NCBI GenBank assembly: GCA_017455845.1
Contig: JAFSYY010000097.1
Coordinates: forward strand, 1 to 53,779
Reading direction: 5' to 3'
Source of the DNA: Prevotella sp.
GTDB taxonomy: Bacteria > Bacteroidota > Bacteroidia > Bacteroidales > Bacteroidaceae
DNA length: 53,779 bases
A program made the translations under genes and the position numbers. Below the pieces are notes generated by a model, which was not told the DNA's origin, did no database searches, and was given only the letters and a program-made list of their open reading frames with translations. Positions within the stretch are counted from its first letter, which is position 1; each line of letters opens with the position of its first letter. Of this stretch, positions 31,962 through 40,497 are shown one piece after another.

Positions 31962-32588
31962 TTATTCCTTGTTCTTGTTAATGAAGCGTTTGGCTGCGAG
32001 ATAGGCGATGACCAGGAGCACGATGGCCAGTATGCCCCCCACGATGTAGTGGTTGTAGTGCTCGATGGTAGCCTCCAGTTGGTCTTCCGGCACGATGGTG
32101 GCCAGATACCATCCCATGGCCGCGAGGATGGCGTGCCATGCCCCAGCCCCGATGGTGGTGTAGAGCAGGAATTTCCAGTATGCCATGCGTGCCAGCCCTG
32201 CCGGTATGGATATGAGGTGGCGTATGCCGGGTATGAGTCTGCCGGTCAGTGTGGCCACCACGCCGTGGTCGTCGAAGTAGCGTTCGCTCTTCTCCACCTT
32301 TTTCTGGTTGAGCAGGCACATCTTTCCCCATTTGCTGTTGGCAAACTTATAGATGACGGGACGTCCCACATAGAGTGCCACGAAATAGTTGACAGAGGCT
32401 CCCAGGTCGGCTCCGATGGTGGCAAAGAGCACCACGAGGAACACGTTGAGTTCGCCGCCATGGGCATGGAACGCGGCAGGTGCCACCACCAGTTCCGACG
32501 GCACGGGAATGACGGTGCTTTCCAGTAGCATGAGCAGCAGGATGGTGCCGTAGTTCAGATTCCCCAGAAGGGTTGATATCCAGTTCAT
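31962..32588 (-). CDS. DedA-family membrane protein
   Basis: A 208-residue inner membrane protein of the DedA/SNARE-associated group, thought to be a lipid flippase or transporter. The motif FLVVLFATIGADLGASVNYFVALYVGR and the later GRLIPGIRHLISIPAGLARM, with a conserved Arg-Pro-like GRLIPG and the membrane-buried Glu in LESTVIPVPSELV, are typical. It sits between the metallochaperone and TPR genes on the same strand with short gaps (19 and 11 bases). Confidence 0.94.
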   Translation of the reverse strand: MNWISTLLGNLNYGTILLLMLLESTVIPVPSELVVAPAAFHAHGGELNVFLVVLFATIGADLGASVNYFVALYVGRPVIYKFANSKWGKMCLLNQKKVEKSERYFDDHGVVATLTGRLIPGIRHLISIPAGLARMAYWKFLLYTTIGAGAWHAILAAMGWYLATIVPEDQLEATIEHYNHYIVGGILAIVLLVIAYLAAKRFINKNKE

Positions 32589-32599
32589 ATAATAATCTC

Positions 32600-34036
32600 T
32601 TAACTATTTAGTTTTTCCTTGATGAATGTATAGTATTTCTCGGGGGCAAGGCCTTCAGGGAAGAGGTGTGACAGCACGCTCCTACATTCCTGTGGATTCA
32701 CCCTACAGGCTATCTGCAGGTATTTCAGGAATTCCTTGTCGCGTTTCAGGTCATAGCAGCACAGGGCCATGAAGGCGTATCCCTTTGTGCAGCCCTCCGG
32801 CCCTTTGATGTTACGGCAGAGGGCGAAGTAGTTCTTAAACAGTCTGTAGGCAGCCTCCACATAGTTGTTGTCGTGGAATGATACGATGATGCGCAGCCAT
32901 GTGTCGCATTGGTCGTCGCTTATGCTGATGGCCGACTGGAAGTATTCCTCGGCCTTTTCCAGGTTGTCGTCGGCGAGCATGACGTGTCCTTTGACAATTT
33001 CTATCTGTACATGGTCGCAGTCCATGTCTGATGTCTTTTCGAGCACCCTGAGGGCTTCCTGCGCGTTGCCTGTCTCGGAATAGGCAAAGGCCAGTTCCTG
33101 ATAGATGTCGCTCAAGACCTGTGAGTCGTCAGGTGCTGTATGTGCAGCCTTCATGAGTATGTCGATAGCCTCTTGCGGCTGGCTCATGTTTATCAGGCAG
33201 ATGCCTTGGTAGAGCATTGCCCACTCATCGTCGGGCACCTGTTCGAGATAGCGTTCGAAATACTTCAGCGCATCCTCATAGTTGCCCAGTTGATAGAGTC
33301 CGTTGGCCTTGGCCAGCAGGCCGTCAGGGTCTTTAGGGTCTATGGCGATGGCGTATTCGCTGCTCTGTATGGCGTTCTGATAGTCTTCGTTCATGTATTG
33401 AGCCGAAGCCAGTGCGTTCCAGTATGTGGTGGAGAATGGTTCTTTGTCCACCAGTTCGTTGAAGATACGCTCGCTGTCCTTGTACTTGCCTAACCCAAAG
33501 AGTGTGCGCCCCATGAGTTCCTTAAAGTCTTCCGACTGTTCCGGCAGGGCCCTGTTCATCCATTCCATGGCTTTCTCCGGCTGTCCGTAGTCGGCATAGA
33601 TGTTGGCTACATCCATGACAAAGTCCTGACGCTCGTCGGGCGGCACCTGTTGGAACTGCTCTCTGAGGTATTTGTCGGCCTCCTCAATCTTGTCTTCTGC
33701 TATCAGGATCTCGGCGCGGTTGTAGACATAGTCGGGCTCATCGGTCTCGATGATCTGGTCGTACATCTGCCACGCCTTGCGGGTGTCGCCCTCGTAGAGT
33801 GCCTGGTGGATGCGATAGGTGAGGGGAGCGATAGCCCCTGGCGACAGGCTCAGGGCCAGTGTGATGGCATCCTCGGCCTTGTCGGCGTGGCCGGTGTACT
33901 GGTAGTAGTCGGCAATGTCGGCCAGTTCTTCGGCGTCCATGAAGACAGGCTCCTGAGCGCTGACCGCTTTCTCGTATTCGTCCAGCATCTCGCGAAACTC
34001 TTCGCTGTCAAAGTATTCGTCGCCCGTTTTCTTCAC
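32600..34036 (-). CDS. Tetratricopeptide repeat protein
   Basis: A 478-residue soluble protein without a signal peptide, made almost entirely of TPR helices. Clear repeats are seen at TGHADKAEDAITLALSLSPG, NEDYQNAIQSSEYAIAIDPK, LGNYEDALKYFERYLEQVPD and DDNLEKAEEYFQSAISISDD. It probably acts as a scaffold; no enzymatic domain is seen. Its start overlaps the end of glnS by ATGA (34033-34036), so it is translated from the glnS transcript. Confidence 0.9.
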   Translation of the reverse strand: MKKTGDEYFDSEEFREMLDEYEKAVSAQEPVFMDAEELADIADYYQYTGHADKAEDAITLALSLSPGAIAPLTYRIHQALYEGDTRKAWQMYDQIIETDEPDYVYNRAEILIAEDKIEEADKYLREQFQQVPPDERQDFVMDVANIYADYGQPEKAMEWMNRALPEQSEDFKELMGRTLFGLGKYKDSERIFNELVDKEPFSTTYWNALASAQYMNEDYQNAIQSSEYAIAIDPKDPDGLLAKANGLYQLGNYEDALKYFERYLEQVPDDEWAMLYQGICLINMSQPQEAIDILMKAAHTAPDDSQVLSDIYQELAFAYSETGNAQEALRVLEKTSDMDCDHVQIEIVKGHVMLADDNLEKAEEYFQSAISISDDQCDTWLRIIVSFHDNNYVEAAYRLFKNYFALCRNIKGPEGCTKGYAFMALCCYDLKRDKEFLKYLQIACRVNPQECRSVLSHLFPEGLAPEKYYTFIKEKLNS

Positions 34037-35829
34037 TTGTTCTTGGTGTCTTTCAGTCCAACGGTTTTGTTGAAGACAGGCTTCGACGGGGTAGAGTCCG
34101 GGTCAACGTTGAAGTAGCCTATACGCTGGAACTGCAGGTAGGTGAGCGAAGGCTGTTGTGCGGCAAAGGGCTCCACGTAGCAGTCGTTTATCACATGCAG
34201 GCTGTCGGGGTTGTACATCCGCTTCAGGGCTTCAGCACCCTTGATGCCTTCCTCGTCTTCCAGCCGCTTGAGTTCGTCGCGGGGATTCTCTATCTTCCAC
34301 AGCCGGTCATACATGCGCACCTCGGCCTTTACTGCATTGTGGCATGAGATCCAGTGCAGTGTCTTGCCCTTGATCTTGCGGTCGGCACCAGGCATTCCGC
34401 TGCGTGTCTCCGGGTCATAGGTGCAGTAGATGGTCGTCACGCGGCCTTCGTCATCCTTGTCAAAGGCATGCTCTTCGTTGCATTTGATGATATAGGCATT
34501 CTTCAGACGCACCTCCTTGCCGGGTGCCAGTCGCATGAATTTCTTCTCGGCCACCTCCATGAAGTCATCGCGCTCTATCCATAACTCGCGGCTGAACTCT
34601 ATCTCATGCATGCCGTCGGCCTCGTTTTCCGGGTTGTTCACGGCGGTGAGCATCTCTGTCTGCCCTTCGGGATAGTTGGTGATGACAACTTTTACGGGGT
34701 TGAGCACCGCGCTGACGCGCCATGCACGCTGGTTCAGGTCTTCGCGCAGTGCACTCTCGAAGAGGGCGGTATCGTTCAAGGCATCTATCTTGGTATAGCC
34801 AATCTTGTCGATGAATTTCTGTATGCCCGCAGGTGAATAGCCGCGACGGCGGTAGCCGCAGATGGTGGGCATGCGCGGGTCGTCCCATCCGCTCACCATT
34901 CCCTCGCTGACAAGCAGGCGCAGGTTGCGCTTCGACAGCAGGATATAGTTCAGGTTCAGTTTGTTGAACTCTGTCTGGCGGGGACCCTGATAAGTTAAGA
35001 GTGAAGAGTGAAGAGTGAATAATTTGCTTCCGCTTTCGGCTGTTGCGCCACATTCGGCAATCCATTCTCTCATCCATTGTACGAAGAGGTCGTACAGGGG
35101 TCTGTGCTCCACAAACTCCAGTGTGCACCAGGAGTGTGTGACCCCCTCCAGGTAGTCGCTCTGTCCGTGGGCAAAGTCATACATCGGGTAGGCGTTCCAT
35201 TTCGTTCCTGTCTTCACGTGGGGCATGTTTAGCACACGGTACAACAGCGGGTCGCGGAACAGCATGTTGGGGTGGGCCATGTCGATCTTTGCACGCAGGG
35301 TGAGGGTGCCGGGCTCGCACTTGCCACTGTTCATAAAGTTGAACAGGCGCAGGCTTTCCTCTACCGGGCGGTCACGATAGGGGCTATTGGTGCCCGGCGA
35401 GGTGGTGGTGCCTTTCTGCTGTGCAATCACCTCACTGCTCTGCTCGTCCACGTAGGCACGCCCCTGCTTGATAAGCCACACGGCAAAGTCCCACAACTGC
35501 TGGAAATAGTCGCTGGCATAGTAGATGTTTGCCCATTCAAATCCCAGCCATTTGATGTCCTGTTCAATGCTGTTGATATATTCCGTGTCTTCTTTCTGCG
35601 GGTTGGTGTCGTCGAAGCGCAGGTTGCATGTGCCGCCGTATTTCTTCGCCAGTCCGAAGTCAATGGCTATGGCCTTGGCGTGGCCAATGTGCAGATAGCC
35701 GTTGGGTTCGGGTGGGAACCGTGTCTGTATGCGACCGCCATTCTTGCCTTCGGCCAAGTCGTCAATCACTTTCTGTTCAATGAAACTAACAGATTTCTTC
35801 TCTTCGTTCTGCTGTATGTTTTCTGTCAT
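34033..35829 (-). CDS. glnS: Glutamine--tRNA ligase
   Basis: Charges tRNA(Gln) with glutamine. The 598-residue protein has the class I HIGH motif in GYLHIGHAKAI, the FDDTNPQKEDTEYI region that holds the substrate Asp, and a KMSKS equivalent in ILLSKRNLRLLV. The anticodon-binding end is typical. A heptad array at 34994-35021 inserts KLFTLHSSLLTY-like residues at about 270-279, before the QGPRQTEFNKLN segment. Having GlnRS means the direct route for Gln-tRNA is present. The promoter at 35881-35911 drives it. Confidence 0.97.
   Translation of the reverse strand: MTENIQQNEEKKSVSFIEQKVIDDLAEGKNGGRIQTRFPPEPNGYLHIGHAKAIAIDFGLAKKYGGTCNLRFDDTNPQKEDTEYINSIEQDIKWLGFEWANIYYASDYFQQLWDFAVWLIKQGRAYVDEQSSEVIAQQKGTTTSPGTNSPYRDRPVEESLRLFNFMNSGKCEPGTLTLRAKIDMAHPNMLFRDPLLYRVLNMPHVKTGTKWNAYPMYDFAHGQSDYLEGVTHSWCTLEFVEHRPLYDLFVQWMREWIAECGATAESGSKLFTLHSSLLTYQGPRQTEFNKLNLNYILLSKRNLRLLVSEGMVSGWDDPRMPTICGYRRRGYSPAGIQKFIDKIGYTKIDALNDTALFESALREDLNQRAWRVSAVLNPVKVVITNYPEGQTEMLTAVNNPENEADGMHEIEFSRELWIERDDFMEVAEKKFMRLAPGKEVRLKNAYIIKCNEEHAFDKDDEGRVTTIYCTYDPETRSGMPGADRKIKGKTLHWISCHNAVKAEVRMYDRLWKIENPRDELKRLEDEEGIKGAEALKRMYNPDSLHVINDCYVEPFAAQQPSLTYLQFQRIGYFNVDPDSTPSKPVFNKTVGLKDTKNK
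34994..35021. repeat. Heptad repeat array inside glnS
   Basis: Units GTTAAGA, GTGAAGA, GTGAAGA, GTGAATA, read in frame on the minus strand as LFTLHSSLL. Confidence 0.88.
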
Positions 35830-35880
35830 AACACCTGTATGTTTTGTTTATATTCCTTGTTCTATCATTGTTAGAGGCTG

Positions 35881-35911
35881 CAAAGTTACGAAAAAAAAGC
35901 GAACTGACAAA
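35881..35911 (-). promoter_or_regulatory. Promoter of glnS
   Basis: Minus strand TTTG at 35908-35911 and TAACTTTG at 35881-35888, 19 bases apart, about 52 bases before the start codon. Confidence 0.88.
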
Positions 35912-35927
35912 ATATACTAACCTTATT

Positions 35928-37064
35928 TCAAATCTTTCTTCTATATGCTTCTTCATACTGTCTGGCCACCTTGACATGGTCGTGGTGGCGGTCTACATAG
36001 TCTATGCTCTGCTGTTTCAGCAAGGGAATATGCTCGGGGTGAAGGATGAGTTGCTCCAGTTCGTGGCAGACGCTGTCGTAGGTGGGCTGCACGTTGATGA
36101 TGGGGCGTAGTTCGTTCTCGCCCAGTATCTCATAGTTCTCGGGCTCGCCCCCGCCTATGCAGATGATGCCCCTCGACATGGCGAGGAGGGCGTTCATGGC
36201 TGGGGTATAGGCATAGAGTTGGTCCATGAGGGCGTCACTGCCGTTGAGCATCTGCTGGTATTGGTTGAATGGCACGCCCTCGGCTTTGACGATCTGCAGG
36301 CGGTCGGGATAGCGGCGTTGCATATCCTCTGCGGCGCGGAGCATGATGTCGGTACCCTTATAGGCGCTGCGCCCCTTGCTGATGCCGATGAAGAGACGGA
36401 GGGGGGAGGGGTGAGAGGTGAGAGGGGAGGGGTGAGAGGGAGAGTGCCCGACGGAGAACCGTCGCGAGTGGTGGCAGGGCATTTTGATGGGCAATGGTAT
36501 GAAGTGGGTCTTGTCCTTGAAATAGGGCTCGTAGCATATCTGGTATTCATAGAGTCCGGTGATAATCTGGTCGCAGTCAGCGGCGATGTATCTGTTGAGC
36601 CGTTCCTTGGCTGTGCCCAGCCAGTCACGCTGCTCTTTTAGGGCCGGCTCGTCGGTGCGTACCTTGTCTCCGATGTTGAAGTCGCTGTAGCGCAGGGGCT
36701 TGTGATAAGTACACTCGTGCACCCAGTACCAGTCCATGCCCATGGCGCAGAGCACCATCATTTTATTGTGGCGGCGCAGATACCGGTAGATGGGGAATAT
36801 CCGCTCGGCCTTCAGTTCCAGGAACATGGGGTTGATGAGTTGCACCACGTCGAAGCCTCTCCACTTTGGCAGACAGGCATAGACCTTGGCCATGAGTGCC
36901 AGCCCGCCCATCTTTCCTTCGCGTCGTGCCAGGTCGATGTCGCGTGGATAGTCTTTCCAGAAATCGCCATTCGACGCTACCGTGACATCGTGTCCCAGTG
37001 CTCTCAGCCCTTCGGCCAGCGTGGCATGCACGTTGCTGTATTCTCCTAATAGCAGTATCCTCAT
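35928..37064 (-). CDS. GT4-like glycosyltransferase
   Basis: A 378-residue GT-B-type glycosyltransferase starting MRILLLGEYSNVHATLAEGL. The N-terminal half has GHDVTVASNGDF, and the C-terminal half has FIGISKGRSAYKGTDIMLRA and IICIGGGEPENYEILGEN, matching donor-binding regions of GT4 enzymes. The ATG at 37064 overlaps the preceding gene by ATGA, which supports this start over an in-frame one 32 codons earlier. A heptad array (36403-36444) inserts HPSPLTSHPSPL at about residues 207-221, in the linker between the two halves. It belongs to a surface-glycan cluster with two GT2 genes and a flippase. Confidence 0.88.
   Translation of the reverse strand: MRILLLGEYSNVHATLAEGLRALGHDVTVASNGDFWKDYPRDIDLARREGKMGGLALMAKVYACLPKWRGFDVVQLINPMFLELKAERIFPIYRYLRRHNKMMVLCAMGMDWYWVHECTYHKPLRYSDFNIGDKVRTDEPALKEQRDWLGTAKERLNRYIAADCDQIITGLYEYQICYEPYFKDKTHFIPLPIKMPCHHSRRFSVGHSPSHPSPLTSHPSPLRLFIGISKGRSAYKGTDIMLRAAEDMQRRYPDRLQIVKAEGVPFNQYQQMLNGSDALMDQLYAYTPAMNALLAMSRGIICIGGGEPENYEILGENELRPIINVQPTYDSVCHELEQLILHPEHIPLLKQQSIDYVDRHHDHVKVARQYEEAYRRKI
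36403..36444. repeat. Heptad repeat array inside the GT4-like gene
   Basis: Units GGGGAGG, GGTGAGA, GGTGAGA, GGGGAGG, GGTGAGA, GGGAGAG. In frame on the minus strand as PSHPSPLTSHPSPL. Confidence 0.9.
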
Positions 37065-38023
37065 CTTTCCCTTTTTAGTAGTGGCAGCGTCCGCATCAAT
37101 ATGGTCAGGCCTGCCTTGGTGTTGGTCATGCGGCGAAACCAGTTGTATTTTGTCGTGCATTTCAGGTCGGGCAGGGGGAAGAGCCCTTCCTTGCGCAGTG
37201 TTTCCAGTTGTTTGTCCAGGTAATGGCGGTTGCGTGTTATCACGATGACGTTGTAGATATAGTCCATTGTCAGTTGTGCCGTGCGCCGTCTGATGGCCAT
37301 GCGTTCGGCCAGTGGCAGTGTGTCCTCCAGTCTGTGCAGGTTTTGTATCACGTCGAGTGTGTCGTGGAGCCTCTTCAGTTTTTTCCTGACGGTAGGTGTG
37401 CTGACGGCCGACAACGGTCGCTGACGATAGTAATAGGCTTTGGCCGTGGTGGTATAGACCTTTTCTGCCCGCAGCAGCAGTTGAGGCGTAAACTCCTCGT
37501 CCTCGCCGTATGCGATGCCGGGCGTGAACCGCAGACTTCCCAGTATGTTGGCATTAAAAACGAATCCACATACTGAGCCGTGGATATTCCGCTTGCGTAG
37601 GAGGTCGGTGCCGCTTGTGGGGCCTTCATCGCTGTAGTTAACCTTGTCGTGCTGTTTATGCGTGAAGTCAAACATCACCATGTCGGCCCTCTCAAAGCGC
37701 AGCAGGTCGACGACATGCTCGTAGGCAGGTGTCAGCGTGTCGTCGGCATCTACAAACTGGATAAACTGTCCCGTAGCCATGCGCAGACCCATATTGCGTG
37801 CGGCAGACACCCCGCAGTTTTGCTGTCGGATGTAGATGATGTCGTCCAGGACCTTTGACATCTCCTGTATGGGGCTGTGGTCCGACCCGTCGTCCACCAC
37901 AATGATCTCGCGCTCAAAGGGTCGTAGCGTTAGCATGGTGATGCTTTCTATACATTCACAGATCATCCCTGCCGGGATGTTGTAGGCCGGTATGATGAAA
38001 CTTATGAGCGGGGTTTTATCCAT
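37061..38023 (-). CDS. Family 2 glycosyltransferase
   Basis: A 320-residue GT-A glycosyltransferase: start MDKTPLISFIIPAYNIPAGM, donor motif IIVVDDGSDHSPIQEM, acceptor helix VSAARNMGLRMATGQFIQFVD followed by the metal-binding DADDTL. The C-terminal region is helical with basic residues, probably membrane-associated. It overlaps the upstream GT2 gene by 22 bases and the downstream GT4-like gene by four, so the three are one operon. Confidence 0.94.
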   Translation of the reverse strand: MDKTPLISFIIPAYNIPAGMICECIESITMLTLRPFEREIIVVDDGSDHSPIQEMSKVLDDIIYIRQQNCGVSAARNMGLRMATGQFIQFVDADDTLTPAYEHVVDLLRFERADMVMFDFTHKQHDKVNYSDEGPTSGTDLLRKRNIHGSVCGFVFNANILGSLRFTPGIAYGEDEEFTPQLLLRAEKVYTTTAKAYYYRQRPLSAVSTPTVRKKLKRLHDTLDVIQNLHRLEDTLPLAERMAIRRRTAQLTMDYIYNVIVITRNRHYLDKQLETLRKEGLFPLPDLKCTTKYNWFRRMTNTKAGLTILMRTLPLLKRER

Positions 38024-38907
38024 TTGTGCAAGGTCTTATTAAATATGCATATTCCTTTGATTCCCAACAGGCTAAGCATTATGGCTTTCAGCCTCTGTGT
38101 GATGCTCAGACCTGGCGATAGCAGAGCGAGGTTCCTGAATGGTAGCACGGGCTCTTTGTCCATTAGTTCATAGACATCCATCTGTATGTTGAGGATGTGC
38201 AGATAGTACCTATCGTCGCACCACCGTTGCATGGCCGCCAGGTGAGCCTCCAGCAGACATTCCAGTTGCGGCCCCTTGGCCGTGGCGGTGATGCCTTGAT
38301 GGTTCAGGCAGTAGTAATAGAGTCCCTTGTCGGTGGTGGCAATGCTCCTGACTTTCTTCAGCAGCAGGGGCAGGGTGAACACATCTTCAAAGACCTTGCC
38401 CTTGGGATAGCGCACGTCGTCGAAGAGGCTGCGACGGTAGATTTTGTTCCAGGCGTAGGTATGTTCGTAGCCGTTCATCGCCAGCCAGTAGGTTGCCTGG
38501 TCGGTGATGATGCGGTCGGTAAAGGTCAGCAGCGACTGCCTGGGCGAACCGAAGAAGCGGTAGACGGGAAACTCCACGATGTCGGCCTCTGCCGTTAGTG
38601 GCATCACCTGCTGGTAGGTGTCCTGTTGCAGATAGTCGTCCGAATCGACAAAGGTGATGAAGTCGCCCACGGCCAGGCCGATACCTGCATTGCGTGCATC
38701 GCTCAGTCCACCGTTTTCTTGATGAACGACGCGGATGCGCTGGTCTTTACCTGCCCATTCGTCGCACATCTGCGGACAGCGGTCGGGTGAGCCATCATCC
38801 ACCAGAATAACCTCTAAGTCGCTGAAAGTCTGGCTGATAATGCTCTCCACGCAGCGGTTGAGCGTGGCTTCTACACGATAGACGGGAACGATAATACTCA
38901 GTTTCAT
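38002..38907 (-). CDS. Family 2 glycosyltransferase
   Basis: A 301-residue GT-A enzyme: MKLSIIVPVYRVEATLNRCV, VILVDDGSPDRCPQMCDEWA, DARNAGIGLAVGDFITFVDSDDYL. The C-terminus is hydrophobic and basic. It is the first gene of the three-gene glycosyltransferase operon. Its promoter places the start site almost at the ATG, so the mRNA may be leaderless. It is divergent from the flippase gene. Confidence 0.94.
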   Translation of the reverse strand: MKLSIIVPVYRVEATLNRCVESIISQTFSDLEVILVDDGSPDRCPQMCDEWAGKDQRIRVVHQENGGLSDARNAGIGLAVGDFITFVDSDDYLQQDTYQQVMPLTAEADIVEFPVYRFFGSPRQSLLTFTDRIITDQATYWLAMNGYEHTYAWNKIYRRSLFDDVRYPKGKVFEDVFTLPLLLKKVRSIATTDKGLYYYCLNHQGITATAKGPQLECLLEAHLAAMQRWCDDRYYLHILNIQMDVYELMDKEPVLPFRNLALLSPGLSITQRLKAIMLSLLGIKGICIFNKTLHKWIKPRS

Positions 38908-38911
38908 ATCA

Positions 38912-38942
38912 CAAAATTACGTAAAAATAACGGAAATTCAAA
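38912..38942 (-). promoter_or_regulatory. Promoter of the glycosyltransferase operon, close to the start codon
   Basis: Minus strand TTTG at 38939-38942 and TAATTTTG at 38912-38919 with 19 bases between. The -7 box ends five bases before the ATG (A at 38907), so transcription probably begins at or next to the start codon. Confidence 0.8.
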
Positions 38943-38952
38943 ATTTTTGTTG

Positions 38953-38960
38953 TAATTTTG
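38953..38960 (+). promoter_or_regulatory. -7 box of the flippase promoter
   Basis: TAATTTTG followed by CATGC. It lies 11 bases from the TTTG of the divergent glycosyltransferase promoter, so the two promoters are back to back. Confidence 0.65.
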
Positions 38961-38978
38961 CATGCTGAAAACAAAAAT

Positions 38979-40493
38979 ATGGCAGAAACGACACGGCATC
39001 TGACCGAAAACGATGAAGGCAGTTACGGTCATGTGCTGAAATATATAAGCATCTTCGGCGGCGTGCAAGGCTTGAATATCCTGATAGGTCTTGTGCGCAA
39101 TAAGATTGTGGCCTACTTGCTGGGACCTAACGGCATGGGCTTGGTATCGCTGTTCAACTCTACCATCAATTTCATCTCGCAGGCCACCAACCTGGGTATC
39201 TCGTTCAGTGCCATCCGCCATGTGTCGGAATTGTTTGATTCCGGCGACGAGGCGCGTATCCGGCATTTTGTCAAGGTTGTCAGGCTATGGAGTCTGCTGT
39301 CGGCTCTCATCGGTATGTTGGTGTGCGTGGTGGCCGGCCCTTGGCTGAGCGACAATACCTTCTCATGGGGTAACCACACCCTGCATTTCGTCATGCTCGC
39401 ACCGGCCGTAGGCCTGCTGGCTGTCACGGGCGGCGAGATGGCCATCCTCAAGGGCTGCCGCAAACTGAAGGCGCTGGCGATGATTCAGGTGTACAACATC
39501 TTTATCTCACTGGTTCTCTCCGTTCCCATCTATTATTTTTTCAACCAGACAGGTATTGTGCCTGTCATCGTGTTGATGGCACTTGCATCCATGATAACCA
39601 CGATATGCTATTCCTACCGTTTCTATCCTCTCTCCTTGCATGGCTATTCCGGCTTGCTGGGCGAGGGTGGTGAGATGATACGCCTGGGCATAGCCTTTGT
39701 GTTGGCAGGCGTGCTGGGCAGTGGGGCCGAGATATTGATTCGTTCCTACCTCAATGTGGTGGGCGACCTGGATGTGGTGGGCTTCTATAATGCGGGCTTT
39801 ATGCTGACCATGACCTACGCAGGCATGGTGTTCTCTGCCATGGAGACGGACTATTTCCCCCGTTTGTCGGCCGTTGTCGGCAGTGTGGAGAAAATCAGGG
39901 AAACGGTAAACCGCCAGATAGAGGTGACGCTGCTCCTCGTGTCGCCCATGCTCACGGCCCTTATCATTGGCATGCCGGTGGTCATTCCCTTGCTGTTTAC
40001 CAGTGAGTTCATACCAATCGTCGGCATGTCGCAGGTGGTGCTTCTGTCCATGTATCTGAGGGCTGTCTACCTGCCCATAGCCTATATCACGCTGGCCAAG
40101 GGCGACTCCGTTCAGTATCTTGTGCTGGAGGGCATCTACGACGTGCTGCTGGTATTGCTGGTCATCGTGGGCTACTACTTCTGGGGCCTTTTCGGTACGG
40201 GTGTGGCCCTGGCCATAGCCAATATCTCGGACATCGTCATCATCAACGTCTTTGCCCTGGCTCGCTATCGCTATCGTATGTCGGCCAGTGTGGTGGTCTA
40301 CCTCTTGATGAATATGCTCTTTGGCCTCTTGGCCTACGCGCTGACCTTCATCGGCAATCCGTATGTTTATTGGCCCTTGGGCATCCTGGTGTCTCTTGCC
40401 AGCCTGACATTCTCGTTGGTCGTACTGCATCGAAAGGTGTCGCTATGGAATGCCTTGTGGGAAAAAATCCGTAACCGGTTCAAACTGTCATAG
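38979..40493 (+). CDS. Wzx-type polysaccharide flippase
   Basis: A 504-residue membrane protein of the MATE/polysaccharide-flippase superfamily, with about twelve to fourteen spans. The N-terminal VLKYISIFGGVQGLNILIGL followed by LGPNGMGLVSLFNSTINFIS and TNLGISFSAIRHVSEL resembles O-antigen flippase WzxE-type proteins; the end part shows GDLDVVGFYNAGFMLTMTYA. It should move lipid-linked glycan units across the inner membrane. An ATG seven codons upstream lies on the -7 box itself, so 38979 is the better start. Together with the divergent glycosyltransferases it forms a small surface-glycan locus. Confidence 0.92.
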   Translation: MAETTRHLTENDEGSYGHVLKYISIFGGVQGLNILIGLVRNKIVAYLLGPNGMGLVSLFNSTINFISQATNLGISFSAIRHVSELFDSGDEARIRHFVKVVRLWSLLSALIGMLVCVVAGPWLSDNTFSWGNHTLHFVMLAPAVGLLAVTGGEMAILKGCRKLKALAMIQVYNIFISLVLSVPIYYFFNQTGIVPVIVLMALASMITTICYSYRFYPLSLHGYSGLLGEGGEMIRLGIAFVLAGVLGSGAEILIRSYLNVVGDLDVVGFYNAGFMLTMTYAGMVFSAMETDYFPRLSAVVGSVEKIRETVNRQIEVTLLLVSPMLTALIIGMPVVIPLLFTSEFIPIVGMSQVVLLSMYLRAVYLPIAYITLAKGDSVQYLVLEGIYDVLLVLLVIVGYYFWGLFGTGVALAIANISDIVIINVFALARYRYRMSASVVVYLLMNMLFGLLAYALTFIGNPYVYWPLGILVSLASLTFSLVVLHRKVSLWNALWEKIRNRFKLS

Positions 40494-40497
40494 CCTT

